A DNA stretch of 64,000 nt from Basidiobolus meristosporus CBS 931.73 (Eukaryota; Basidiobolomycota; Basidiobolomycetes; Basidiobolales; Basidiobolaceae): contig MCFE01000037.1 in assembly GCA_002104905.1 (NCBI GenBank), positions 1 to 64,000 on the forward strand, given 5' to 3'. Below, one piece after another: positions 9,401 through 21,939 of the stretch. A program made the translations under genes and the position numbers. Every line of letters begins with the position of its first letter. The stretch's first letter is position 1. The notes beneath the pieces are model-generated. The model was not told where the DNA came from. It saw only the letters and a list, made by a program, of their open reading frames with translations, and searched no databases.

Positions 9401-12400
9401 TTAGCCGACGATCTTCTCCACCATGGAGCTGGCCAGCTCGGCATTACGAATCATTTGGCCAACAGACAGCGCTTGGAAGGAGCCGCAGTCCACCAAGCCG
9501 GAGAAGCCAAGCTCGGATAAGATCGCGTTCTGATTCCGCCTCTTGGTGGTGTCTCTGGGGCGCGACACCATCGTGTACAGAATCGAGTGGACTGCCTCAA
9601 TGATGGGCACATTCTGGCTGCTGTTGAGGATTTGGTTCATCTTTGTCTGGAGATTGTCGTACCTGGAATGCGGCCAAATATGGGTTAGCATCAAACATGC
9701 ACGACGAATACTTCGGTTCACGCTCACTCACACTAGGGAAAAGACATCAGGCAGCGCAACGGCTGCTTCGGCCAGGAAGCTGTAAAGGAATAGGAACTCC
9801 GCTTCGTATTCGGCATTGTTTAGCATGGTAACCATGAGAGAGACCAACAGTATAGCCGTGGTATCATCAGGAATTACAAATCTATCGAGTAGTTTGAAAT
9901 ATGTATGACTTAGGACGGTGTTGTCGATCTCCAGGTCGTATATGCCTACGGTCCACAGCAACTCTCGAAGCTCCCCGTTCTTAGCCGCGGTAGGCAACAG
10001 TGGTGCAATGTAGCCCAACAAGTTAGGGTTCACTCGCTGCTTATCAGCGTTGCCTTTGTTGAAGATTTCCAGGAAAGACTTCAGCACGTTGGACGTGGCA
10101 GTCTTTGTGGATGGCTGCTTCAATCCCTTCAGCAAGGTGGCGGCCAGGGCAAAAGAAAAGTTTGTGCGGAATTGAATGCCGGTGGCCTTGTCCAACTCTA
10201 TCGCAATATCTTCCAACGGCTCACGGGCCTTCATTAGGAAACTGTCAGGAGTCTCGTCCGCGAAGAATCCATTGGTGTCCAAGGAACGCACCACGACCTC
10301 CATTAGATTGAGTGCACTATGGAAGAGAGGAAGATGTCCGATTTGTACAAGAGCAGCACCAAGCCAGAACATCTGCTGTAGATATCTTGAATTGTGCGGG
10401 AGGTTCTCGACGATGTTCGTCAAGCACGTGACAATACTAACGATCAGGTTGCAATCGCTTTCGTCGAACAAGGCTAATGAGCCGCGCAATGCGACCAGGA
10501 TTTGATACAAGAGATCATCGTCCACCTCATCCTTTGCCAGGCAGCCAAGCACGATAAAGGCTCTAGGCTGGACGGCCGGGTTGAAATTGAAAGCAGTGCT
10601 CGTAACCAGACTCATCCATCTAGCTCTCCATATGTTGGCGACATCTACAGCATTTGAGGGTTAGAAAGCATCGCAAAACTCAAGCATTCTCCACACTTAC
10701 CGGTAGATACGGCGCCAAGCTCAATCACCTCCAATAACGAATGCACTATGGTCTCCAGTGAGGTAAGCGGCACCGATTCTGGCATGTCGGGCACGGCATC
10801 GGGAAGTCTCGCAAAAGCGTTCCCGATCATCCTGTTCAAACCAAACAACAGCCGGAACTTGGGCTCGGAGAACTCGCCCAACAGGTGATTCAGCTTCTTT
10901 AGATTGGCCTCCTCCAGCGGCAATGAGGTGCAGAGCGATTGCACGATATTGACAACCAAGCCGTGGATGGAAGAGCGAATGATAGGAGGGCCGATCGAAA
11001 CCAGCATCGACACGATGTGAAACAGCTCGGGCAAATAGTGTTGAACATGCAACCGGTTGTTGAAAGAGAGCATCAAGTTGAATCGAATCAGCACCGCTAT
11101 CTCCACCCAGGACGAATGATCGGTCAAGGTTCTCATGGGCTTGTTGGAGGTGCTGGAGATCACCTTACGAAGTCGGGATATCAGCTTTCCTCTGACATTG
11201 ACCGACGACAAAGTAACCGCGGTCTCCGCCATGAGTTCGGCCTGTGGAGACCCGATTCCATGCTCAACCGCATACTGCACGAATGCATCCAGCACCGGAG
11301 TGATAATCTCGTCGACCTTGCCGATGGTACGCCATATCTTTGCCTGGATCGCCGGGGTGATCTCCACTTCTTTCACCGTCATATCGATGAACACCTTGAT
11401 GATCTCCTTCGTCTTTGCCAGATTGTGCTGGTTGTCACCATCGTTCCTGGAGAATTCCGCCAGATTTGACAACCACGGAGCCATGTATTCTAAGCAAAGG
11501 TGCTTCAGGGACGGGGTTGACTTGTTAAACCCAACGAAGCACTCGCTCAGAAACTCCAGAGTGAGGTGTGGCTCGGAGGCGGCCAGCATCTCGGATATTG
11601 AGACGATAAAACTCGAGTTGTTTGAAGGGATGCATAGCCCTTGCGCGCTCAACAATTGGTTTCCGACATTGAAATTGAACGTCAGGCTCAGAGCGTACAG
11701 CAGATTATACGCAGCAGACCGGAGGTTCGGGTCCTCGCTCCCGCTGTTCAGCAAAGCCATGTTCAGCAAGGTGCCCGGCACATCGTTCGGACGGATGATC
11801 CTCTCCGACACGTTGACTGGCTTGGATAGTTGGAATCTGGCCTTCGAATTCCTGATGGCCTTGAATATGAGATCGACCTTGGGACTTGCAAAGGTCATCG
11901 AGGAATTCCCACGATCGTACTTGATCACCAGATTGTTTTCGTCGTTGCGGGTGGTGACGAGTGCAACATCGTCAATATCCGATACATGATACACGTCGTT
12001 GAAGTAGGAATTCAAGCCGAAGATATCCTGCTTTCGAAGCGACGTCACTTGGACCGTCTCGTTGGTGATCTTGATGATGGTAGGCATCGGCTGCCTGAAA
12101 TGGGGGATCTTTGTCACCGGCGAGAAGATAAGTCCGGGGTCGGTTTCTAGAGCAATGGTGCCCTTGGGTAACCTCAGCTCTTGCAGTGGGATGTAGTCGT
12201 AGAGATCGTTGAGGTTCGAAGGGAAGATCGTTTTCTTGCCTATCTTGGTCGTCAGCGGACGGCCCAGCTTCTTGCTGAACTTCTTGAAGGCTGAGTTGAC
12301 ATTGTACATGTACAAAGCAGCTAGATTCTGGACGGCATCTGAGGGCAAGATCTGCAGGAACTGGTTGATCCATTGGTTCTGTATTTCGTTGGCATGGCCA

Positions 12401-15400
12401 AACTGTGTGATGTCAACCAAAAGCTCGTAGGGTTTCCCCATGACCGACTCCATAGTCTGCAAGATATGAAGAATCAACAGTTCCATGTCGATGGCATCCG
12501 CGATCACTCGTCGAAGGATCAAGTACAAAACAGGCCTCCGCTCCTTAGACAAACCGCCTTCGTAAAACAGCCGCTTAGATTTGATGGGCTCCGTGTTACG
12601 GTAGCCATTTCGCTGCATGAACTCCCGGAACATCTCATTTGAGGCGCCAATCTTCGAATCGAACGAAGACCGCTCAACCCTCGGAACATCAGGTGGTGGG
12701 CCCAGTTGTGCTAGCACGGTCGATAGCTTCTCGTGTGCCTTCTTGCTTGTTGACTGAGGCTTTTCCAGATCAGAATTAACCGAGCCATTGGCCACTAGAC
12801 CAGTGTTGGGGGCAATCAGGAATGGCTTCGATTGCTTGCGAGTGCTCAAATCGCGGCCTATCCGCTCGAGGTTGTCGAAGACGTGACGATGCAACCTGGA
12901 GAGATCCGTGTCTTCCAGACGCGAATTGGTTGTGATGATGGACTCCGTATCGGAGTCGGATGGGGCGACCGATATGTCCAGCAAAAAGTTGGAAACTTTG
13001 TGGATATTCGAGGTCAGGAAATCGTTCAACGTGATCATGAAAGACTCCTTGGTCCCGAATAGTACGTTGTTTGCCAAGTTCTGGATCACCTTCGTGATCA
13101 ACAGCAGCCCCCGCCTGATCTCTTTGTTGTCAAACGACGCCACCAGATTGTGGGTCTCTGGAGCTACGATGGCAGGGCAGAAGAATCGAAGGAAGATGAA
13201 TCCACCTACGGCCGCTGATTTGGCTTCGGGGAATCGTTCGCCAACAATGGTAGACAAAAAGTGGCAGATCTCCCGGAAAGCGCGCGGAACTTTAGGGGCC
13301 GAGGCAACAATCACATCCAGGAAGGCTTGAGACATTTGCTTAAGGTTGGCCAGGTTTTTGGCCGCATCGCTATTCATCGACATCTTGGTGGGGTCCAGTT
13401 CATACGCAAGGTGATTGTTGGAAACCATCTCTCTAAGGATGGGCTGCAGGGTGGATCGGAGGTACTCTGAGCCGTACATCTTGGCAAACGCCGCCAGGAG
13501 CCTGGTAGCCATGCAGTTTCGTCGGAAAAGCTCCGAGGAGGATTCGGTCTTCATCAGCTCTCTCTCGATGACCGCTTTCATCAATTTCATGGTGTTTCCG
13601 CGCGTGTCGAAAATCGCCAGCAACACCGAAGCAAGCTCATCAATGTCCGGGACCGGACAGACTTCGCAAAGGGAGAGTGCGATGACGAGATCGTCATCAG
13701 TGATCAGCTCCACCAGTTTGTCGTAACGGTCAGTCATCGAGCTTTCGGCCAACCCCTCGAACTCCGTTCCCTGGTTGAGAATGTTTGTGAGCACTTGCAT
13801 GAAAGCAGTACGGGTCTTTGGATCGTCGTGGTAGCCCATCGACAAAGAATACTTCAAACCAGAGTCAATATTGGCGCTCAGGAGGTTTGACAACGCTAGA
13901 ATCGTGTAATCTTTGAGGGGTCCCAGATCCTTGCAATACTCCTTGGACTAATTTCCAGAAATGTTAACCTAGCGGCTGTTGTGGGTGTGATTACGGCTGG
14001 GGCTTACCTTTGAGAGCAAGGATTGAAGGTCAGGGTTGTTCTTGGCTCTACCATTATCAATGGCCTGTCGAAAGTTTGATGAATTGGCCCTGGGCCTTTC
14101 GGTGAGAAATATGGGATGAATTTACCTTTTCCGGGATGACCTCTAGAATTCTACAACGATTTAGCAGCTTGATGAAGAAGGAGAAGTACTTGTAAAAGAG
14201 TCGTGATTTGCTTTGGCGCAAGTCAGCATCGTGCTGCAGTGGCTCTGATGGCTGCAAGGGCAGCTGGAACAAAAGCACCACAATGGTCTTCATGCATGCT
14301 TGGTCCAAGTCTCTGTGCAGCTTTTCGTTTTTGTGGAAAATGATCTGCTCCTCCAACGTCATTTGGTTGTCGCTCGATTTCTGTTCAATCTTGGCGATTA
14401 GATTCTGCCACTGCTTAGACGCTACCAATGCCGCCACTTACCATAGAGTAGTCGGATGTCCACTCCACGACCGTTTCCAGCATTCTGTTGCGGAACTTGA
14501 TCTCCTGTCGAAGACTAATGTAATCCTTCTTGCTCATTAGGATTTCGCACATCTGGCACATCTTGATCTTGATTCTCAGCGCAACATGTCCGAAGCCCAG
14601 TCGGTTCAAATACCGAGCGAATGAGAGTATAAGGTTGCCGATATCAATGGAATAGAACTGCTCTGATGGCTCCTGTGTTCCCCATAAGCGAAAGGATTAG
14701 CAACCTGTTGGTGTGAACACATAAATCGCGAAAGGGCCAACCTGCAAACGATCCAATATAAGTCTGACCACCGAGATAGCCTGTTCAACAAACAGAGTGT
14801 ACGTATCCTTGCAAATCGCTTCGCCCTCGGCATCGAAGAAAACCACAACAATGCTCTCCAGTTGTTTGAAGAGTATAGCTAGATAAGTTGGTCACGTTAG
14901 CAAAACACATGAAGGAAGACATCATGGAAAACGATAGATACCATGCAAGGCGGGGCTTAGTTCAGCTCCCAAGATCTCCTTTATCCCCTCGCGGACAATC
15001 ACATTGTCGCACACTAACCATTCCACCATCTCCTGGATAAAGCGATTGATCATTTTGCTGGTCTCTAAAATTCTGCGGTTTTCGCTACTGGATCTATGAA
15101 GCGTGTGTGGGGAAGGGAATACCGAAGCGTCATGCTCGTTTCTCTTTGCCGCGGAGCTTCGGAGGCATACTCCACCCAGCGCACACAAGAAACCGGTGTA
15201 ATTCTGCCATTCCCCACGGTCTTCAACTGGCTCAGTTTGTGGGACACTTACGATCGATTTGGTTGCGTTAGTTAGCTTCTCGTAAAATACTCCAGCAACG
15301 CGTCGACGCGTATCCGGTTGCTCAGGCTGAGCATCGTCCGGAGGACGGGCAATGTTCTGCATCAGCATTCTCCAGCGTCTGTAAGCCTCCTCGCACGCGG

Positions 15401-18124
15401 CAAGATTCCCATCTGTACGGTTGACGATCTGACGTAGCATGCGACGGATTCGTTTTTGTTGGGCCACTCTACCAGTGACAAAGGTTCCCTCGGAAGACAA
15501 TTCTCTGTACACTTCGTGGTTCTCAACTATGGTCAGCAGCGAGTGCTGTGGATCTTCATTCTCTTCCGTGATATCTGCTTCCACACACAAATGGCCAAGG
15601 CATTTCAATGCGAGAGAACAGATTTCGGTTTCGGGTGAACAGAGAGAAATCAGCAATGCGACCTCCAGCCAGATACTGGCGTTCACTCGATCCATTGTAT
15701 CTGCTCCCTCGGTGGCCAAGTCTTGGTGCTGTCTCAAGAACTCATTTCTTCGGATTAGCAGCTGATGAATCAGCTCCAGGGTGAACCTGATGCCCTCGTC
15801 TCTCTCCTTGTAATCCAGCATTTGCTTGGCAATAGTCAACATAACCTGAGAACTGATGATCCAGAACGACTTCATCATGCTAGATGGACACCACTGCTCG
15901 ATGTAGGTGCACTGATGCAGCTCCAACAACGCCTCGGCCGCAGTAGTTCTGATCGAGACATTGGTTTCTTGGAGGAAGTTTGTGATTCCAATCAAAAGTA
16001 ATCGGTTTTCTTCACACCTGGTGCTAGTGTTTTCATTAACTATCGCCAGCATGGGGTCGGTGCGGTACAGCTTGAGGAGATTCAGGACGATTTCGAACCT
16101 GTCGTTGGCCTCCTCCAGCTGAGATCTGCGAGATTTCCGGTCGAGGGATTTCTTGATATCTGGCTTGTCTCGGGCAATGTTTTCTTGGAACAGCTGGCGT
16201 AGTGGGGAGGCGATGGTGGAATACATGGTGGAAATGCTTGGGTTCCAAGGCAAGTGGCTCTCCGAAGCGATGGTATAGCAGGTCTTCACTAACACCAACC
16301 TGAAGGCGATCGGGGCATTCGCTTGCAAGCAAATAGGAATCAAAGACTTCAAGGCATGCTCGGGATTCAGTCGAAATAGGGCGGTAAGGCAGTCGGTCAT
16401 TAGCTTCTGGTCAATTATATCGTCATAATTGAGAAACGGCTTCTGCGGATCGAACAACTTCTCGCGTAGCTCGCTTTCGATCTCGGGCACAAGCAATTTC
16501 AGGGCAGCATTTTCCACTTTAGATACATATGTGGAGGCCTTGCATAGGTCTACGAACGAAAAGGCCGCCACCTCCGCCAAGCGCGAGCTCCTCAGGGACT
16601 TCCGAAGATTGTCGTAGAACTGAGCTTTTTTGTTTGCCCCCTCGTCCGACAAAGCCACCACCATCAGGATGTCCGGGCACAGAGTGAGAAGCATCACTTG
16701 AAGTGGCCATAAAATCATCTTTCGCTTGTTACTATCGGCAAGAGAGTTGCAAACGTCAAACAAAATCTCCGGTCCGCCTGGGTTGAAAGACGATCGTATT
16801 AGAATGGATATGAGCCAGGAATAAGATCTCGATGGTGTTCTCACCTTCCAGTCGTTTCTCGCTCTGGCACAGTGCGATGAAGTCCATTGGGTACACCTCT
16901 ATGAAACTCCAAATGGCCTTTCGCAATATGATGGCCATCTCCATTTGAGCGGGGCGTTTAAACTGAAGGAAGACGACGCACAACTCTAAATTCACAACCT
17001 AGATTAGCCTCTAACCGCGCGAAGAGACTCCACCGTCTTAACAATTACCTTGCAGGATTGTAGAGAGTCTTCTTGAGTTCAGGTTGCACCATTCCAACAG
17101 CTTCAGCTCCGAGGTATCGGCATTCTCATCGCTTGTGGACGTGAGTATTGCCATCCTGGACTTTATTCGCTGGTAAACAATAGGCCAGTTCGATGCACTA
17201 ATGTAAAACAAGATGTGGCCCGCGGCATGATGAATCCCCTTCATTAGCTCGGTGTAGACTCTGCTGATGGAGGAATGAAGTGCGGACGATGGGGAAGGGG
17301 TAGTGGCGGCCATCGAGCCCATGGAAAAGTTGGAGAATGTCGGCTTGTTGCTTTGACCATAAATATCGCCCGAATCGACGAAGTACGATTGCTGTAAAAA
17401 GCGAAATACAATGCTCAAAATGTATTTTGCTAAAGGCTCCTCCAGAGGCGGCGGGTCTTCGAGGGACTCGGTCGAAAGAAAGGTAGGAAGATTGGTTTCA
17501 AAGCTTCCAATGGATGAAGTATGTCTTGAGAATGATGTAAGGTCACTAGTTGAATCGTATGGATTATTGCTGGTCCGTCTAGTGAAGGTTTCCGGAGAAT
17601 CACACTTGGGGCGTGAAGAATCCTCCTGTGAACTTTGCTCCGACTCCTTAGAGGTGCTATTTTGGTCGCGATAGCATTTCCAGTGATGGCCCATACAAGC
17701 ACCCAGCACTCTCAATACAAAAAGTTGCGACTGTAATAACTCTACCGGTGGAGGGTCTTCACTCATCAACATTGGTGACTACATTTTGTTCAAGGGTTAT
17801 TACGTGGCAACTAAAACTGAAGTCATAGCAAGAGCCATTCGATACCTTGTTGATACTCTCTAATAGATTCATAAGAGCATGTGCTGTAACCCCAAGTCGA
17901 TATTGTGACAAGTCAACTAACGATTGTACAGTTTGTTGAACTAAAGGATCGGTTTCAACAGCTTCAAGCTTCCTTCCGCTATTGCAGGTAGCTAACGAAA
18001 AGTTTGGAAAACAGTGAAGTCAGCCATATTTCTCGACATAAAACGATACGAATGATGAGGTTTCTGGTACCTTGACACCAAAACGGTTGATCAAGGATAG
18101 TATCAATATTGTATCTCCATTCAT
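9401..18124 (-). CDS. Neurofibromin-like Ras GTPase-activating protein (NF1/Ira family)
   Basis: A multi-exon gene of ~8.7 kb; the open exons include 17038-17772, 14922-16844, 10702-13893, 9732-10644 and 9401-9662. The N-terminal exon reads ATG-AAT-GGA from 18124. The N-terminal half matches neurofibromin through the AIWSFIEVYPMDF and KRKMILWPLQVMLL segments. The large exon carries the RasGAP domain with the arginine-finger segment ELFRRNCMA (near 13527) and the FLRFFCPAIVAPE motif. A Sec14/CRAL-TRIO-PH module follows (PVLYLILRRVIADAID, LVDITQFGHANE), then a long HEAT-like C-terminal region ending at a TAA at 9401-9403. Introns at 10645-10700 (56 nt) and 9663-9731 were fixed by frame. By family it stimulates GTP hydrolysis on Ras. 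The layout with a Sec14-PH module and long flanks is that of full-length neurofibromin. Exact exon ends between 13.9 and 18.1 kb were not all resolved. Confidence 0.92.
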
Positions 18125-19071
18125 CCCGGCAGTCTATTAGTGAAGAAAAGCGTTAGTAAACTTTCGTCTCAAAGGCCGGCTGCTCCTGAGCCGGTTTGGA
18201 AAATCAAGAAGCAAAAAAAGTGTCGGGGAAAGCGGCCAAAATGTCAACAACCCATGCTCTTGAGGATTGGCTAAAATATAGAGAAGTACTACTCGTCATC
18301 TAAAATGCCATCCCAACGAAAGGCTCAGGAAGAACACGAAACAAACCGGCCAAGATGGAGCCTTTCTATCTACAAAACATCTACGCTCTAAAAATCATAG
18401 GAAATAACATACCCTTGTGGGTAAAGAACAGAACTTGGGGGAAGAAGCTCAAGCTACAGAATATAAATGAGCAAGGTCTGTTTTCACGTGGAAAAGGAGG
18501 GATTCGATGGAGGACTGCTTAACAAGGACAAGAAAAAATTGAACAACGAAGTAGAAGAGAAAGAATACAGATGTGTAAGGTTCGGAGAGTTACCAACCGA
18601 AAGGAAAAGCGAGGTTGTCTCAAGTGCAAATGGAAAGGTTACTCTTTGGGTAATTCATTAATTATGGGCATATGGATTTCGTAGATAACACCGAGGGAAT
18701 TCCCATTATTAAATGCAGGATTGTATTGAGGATTTTCATCAAACACCATTTTAAGCATAATGCTAAATGAACTTGGTCTAAAATGAAATGGCTAACTTAA
18801 TTGCACTAGCAATCATAGATACAATCATCATTTGCAATCGTTTGAAGAAAATTATATTGGTCGAGACGGAAATCTCCCATATTATTGAGTAACATTCAAA
18901 AGTTGATGTGAATTCCTAACCCTTTCCGGTGGGCTTGGTGGTGGGCTTGGAGGTAGTGGTACTGATATGGTAAGGCTAAGCTTTCTCCAAGTTTGGGTGC
19001 TAAATAGTGCTTAGAACCCATCTTCCAAGGGAGACTTCCCTTCACTTGCCTGCATCCATAAGGCCCCACAG
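18125..19071. other. Intergenic between divergent NF1-like and STIMATE-like genes
   Basis: It should hold the promoters of both divergent genes. The frame at 18467-18661 shows no domain. No TATA box or repeat stands out. Confidence 0.4.
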
Positions 19072-19945
19072 ATGCCTCCAGCCTCAGCAACGAACAAAAC
19101 ATGCTCACTAACCGATAGCTTCGCCTTGATCATTCAAGGGATACTCGCATTAATATCATTATCCACGTTGATGAGTAAGGCCAATCGCAATATTCTGAGC
19201 CCCCCCCCCATGCTAAGCTTTTCCGACAACAGTAAAACGGCACCGCGAGAGTCCTAGAAGGCCTCTTTTGGTTTGGTATTTCAATGTCGAACTTATAGTA
19301 CTGGCTAGTTTATGATGCTAAAATGCGCCCCAGGTTCTACGACACTTCCAAGCAGGCTTTCGCAGCAGCCTTCATTCACCTCATTAATATCATCGCGGCT
19401 TACACAACCACCCAAACCAACCCCACATTAAATCCGTGTGAATGGTAATGATCTCTTTTCATGGAGTGAAGGAATTCAACTATTAACAAAGTGATTAGGT
19501 ACTTTTTAAGTATTTTAATCGATACAACCATAGGAGTGGCTACTTTATTTGTTCTCCTTAGCGTGTCGAATGCCCTTATTTGCCGATTCGAAATGCGTTC
19601 ATTGTATTCGGGGCAGTATGGGGATCCACCAAAGATGTCCGTTTGGTTGAAGCAACTTTTTCTGTTTATCACCATTGCTAGTATTAACAAGGCACTGTTA
19701 GTACTGTTGTTTCTGATACCCTACATTCTACTGCTGGCTCACTATCTCTCTCGCCACTTGCTGGTAATCCAAGGATGCAAGTAGTGGTTGTGATGCTAGT
19801 GTTCCCTCTCATCATGAACACTCTTCAATTTTGGCTCATAGATCAACTATTGAAAGCCAAAAAATTATTCCCCGTTAGTCCTTGGCAAGTGGCAAAGCCC
19901 GGAATGGTGGATGTCCGCAAGCCGTGCCCAATATACCTATCATGA
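19072..19945 (+). CDS. STIMATE-family ER membrane protein, four exons, one apparent frameshift
   Basis: Exons 19072-19174, 19233-19275, 19334-19444 and 19499-19945 join across introns of 58, 58 and 54 nt with GT-AG ends. The product starts MPPASATNKTCSLTDSFALI and continues through RRPLLVWFYDTSKQAF, CEWYFLSILIDTTIGV, LYSGQYGDPPKMSVWLKQ and VVVVMLVFPLIMNTLQFW, ending KPCPIYLS. These blocks, in this order, are those of the STIMATE/TMEM110 (yeast Ypl162c) family of multi-pass ER or vacuolar membrane proteins; animal STIMATE promotes STIM1 activation at ER-plasma membrane contacts. The exon total is 704 nt, not a multiple of three: near 19770-19778 the frame must shift by +2/-1 to reach the conserved C-terminus. 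That is either a base-calling/assembly indel or a recent lesion. Intron 1 contains a run of ten C. Confidence 0.82.
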
Positions 19946-20740
19946 CATTTATATAACCACTCTACCCATGTCTATGTAAGATAAGATAAAGAAATCCTGA
20001 ATGGATTGCTTATATAAGTAAAGCACAAATAGAACCCAGCTGCATTAACTATGTTTAGATGGTGTGTTGCTTAGTGAGACCTCAATCCCAGCGCCACTTG
20101 ATACCCCTATAACACCCGACGGTTACCACGAATTGGTGTTACACCATAATACATGACAAACCCTGTTCGAAACGATGAGTAGGCTTGACTTCAACATTTG
20201 AGGTATTGTTCCCAGGTATTGTTCCCTTTTGACAGTCTACATGATTTTGGGTAACGCAAGGGCTATGAATCGACCGATACCACACAATGAAATCTTTCCA
20301 ATAAGATCTTCTCCCCAATCAACAAGTGGTATCCTCACACTCTGGTATGAGCTACGTGGTGATGTGATGTACCATACTGTACTGCTTAAGGGCTCCATGT
20401 GGGCAACAAGTGATCCATGTAGGACAAGGAAAGCACCTGTAGTGGCATAGCACCATACTCCTCTCCCCACATTACCCGATGTTTCCAAGTGGTAGGATAA
20501 CTGGATGGTAGCTGAAAGATGGACAACAAATCGAGTTGATGGTCAATCGGTGCGTGATTTGCATGCTCGCAAAGCCGGATTAAATACTTTTACCAAGGAA
20601 TCAGATGCGTGGATAGTGATTCCCTCAGCTAGAAGATATAGAAAAATAGCTCGCGATGGAATGAAATTAATTGTGTAGAGATCACTATTCACGTGGTAAT
20701 GAACCCATGATGCAACGTGTTGATGAAAACGGGATAGACA
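19946..20740. other. Intergenic, nothing recognised except a 13-bp tandem duplication
   Basis: The 13-mer aggtattgttccc is repeated directly at 20201-20226. Other short frames (20229-20488) show no domain. Confidence 0.4.
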
Positions 20741-20748
20741 GATGATAT

Positions 20749-20768
20749 TCCCGATTATATAATCCGGG
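20749..20768. repeat. Near-perfect palindrome
   Basis: The AT-rich core tatata is flanked by cccgat and atccggg, making a compact hairpin with one unpaired base. Confidence 0.5.
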
Positions 20769-20893
20769 ATAATAAAATCTAGTTTCTGTGATCACTTGAT
20801 TTAAGTATGATTTCGGGTCACGAATATCCACGCACGAATATTACCGGTTTGAGTTGGCCATCCCAACCGCTTCAGCAATACCAAAAGGTTGGT

Positions 20894-20972
20894 TGACTCG
20901 GTGGAGCTCGCGAATATTTCATAAATAAGCTTAACCCCTGGATCTAGTAACAGATCGAGTTCCACCGAGTCA
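20894..20972. repeat. 17-bp inverted repeat with 45-nt loop
   Basis: tgactcggtggagctcg (20894-20910) pairs with cgagttccaccgagtca (20956-20972) with one mismatch. Catcccaac blocks further out (near 20863 and, inverted, near 21010) suggest the arms once reached further. Confidence 0.65.
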
Positions 20973-21222
20973 GCTTCCCAATGAGCCGCGATTTCGAATA
21001 ATTGACCGTTGGGATGTGAAAACCAGTGGAGTACTGCTTTGGGCATAAGAAATTCTCCGAAATTTATCACGGCGTCACTTGCTTAGTAAATGGAACGATA
21101 TCCATAGTGAAGTCTAGCATTGGGTTCATGCCTATTGTGGACTGGTGACTGTACAATGTCCCGACTTCCCGGCCTAATTTAGAATCCCCACGTCTTATTT
21201 TAGGCAGAAAAAATGTAACACT

Positions 21223-21403
21223 GTACGAGGCCACCTATACCTTTTCCTCACCAATCATCGCATTCGACCGAGACCATACAAATTAGGCGATTTTATTGGC
21301 ATGTCTTAGGCACTTGCCTTCCTCTGGCCAATAACTTACCTGTATCAGCAGAGTAATATTGGGGAGTTGTGGTTGGTGGACGAGAGGGTATAGGTGGCCT
21401 CTC
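21223..21403. repeat. MITE-like element with inverted termini
   Basis: gaggccacctatacc at 21227-21241 is repeated as its perfect reverse complement at 21387-21401. The similarity continues inward with mismatches (cctc..accaa). A third, direct copy of gtacgaggccacctata (17 nt, also present at 21223) occurs at 24400-24416. No clear target-site duplication was found. Confidence 0.6.
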
Positions 21404-21939
21404 ACAAAGGGGTGATTGGTGGATCAACTATATATTATGCTAAAATGGGAATAATTTTATGTGTTATTGGAGTGCGCGCCTCAACGGAAAATCAATCTAT
21501 CCTTTGCCTGCCATAGGTTGCTGAAACTTTAATTCACTAATTCAGAGGGTCTTCCAATGGAAAAAGTTGATACCTACTTATGAGTAATGGCTGGTCAGAT
21601 TTAGTATCCATTAAATTGCAGCGTCGTCTAGCTCAGGGTAGGTCACTGCTTCCTGCCAAAATGATGGTTTCTCTAAATCTAAAAAAGCGATCACTTTAGA
21701 CAATTAAAGCATCAGTGAGGTATTGTTCTCTAGTAGTATGAATACTATACAACTCCATTTATTTACATTGGAAGGAAAAGCGAGATGGGTTCAAAATCAA
21801 TGTATAAGTGCCACAGATAGGATGAATTGAATATGGTTATCCGCGCGAAAGAATATGAGATGTGTCAAGAGAATAAGTGTCCTTTGGTGAATATGGCTTT
21901 CAAATATTAAAAAGATTCTTCCTATTACACTCCAGTAGT
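21404..21939. other. 3' flank of the GATA factor
   Basis: Non-coding; includes the 3' untranslated region of the minus-strand GATA gene. A tRNA-like stretch near 21624 was considered and rejected. Confidence 0.4.

Noticed and set aside
11135-11989. 284-codon plus-strand frame inside the neurofibromin gene
   Set aside because: Antisense to a conserved RasGAP gene exon; low-complexity Ser/Leu composition typical of shadows.
19072-19257. A separate 61-residue protein ending at 19257
   Set aside because: It is exon 1 of the STIMATE-like gene read through its intron; splicing at 19175-19232 gives the conserved family sequence.
20801-21070. 89-codon minus-strand frame across the 17-bp inverted repeat
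   Set aside because: No domain, and composition is explained by the palindromic DNA.
21620-21670. tRNA-like stretch (gtctagctcaggg)
   Set aside because: It resembles a D-arm, but no TTCGA-type B box, acceptor stem or anticodon arm follows.
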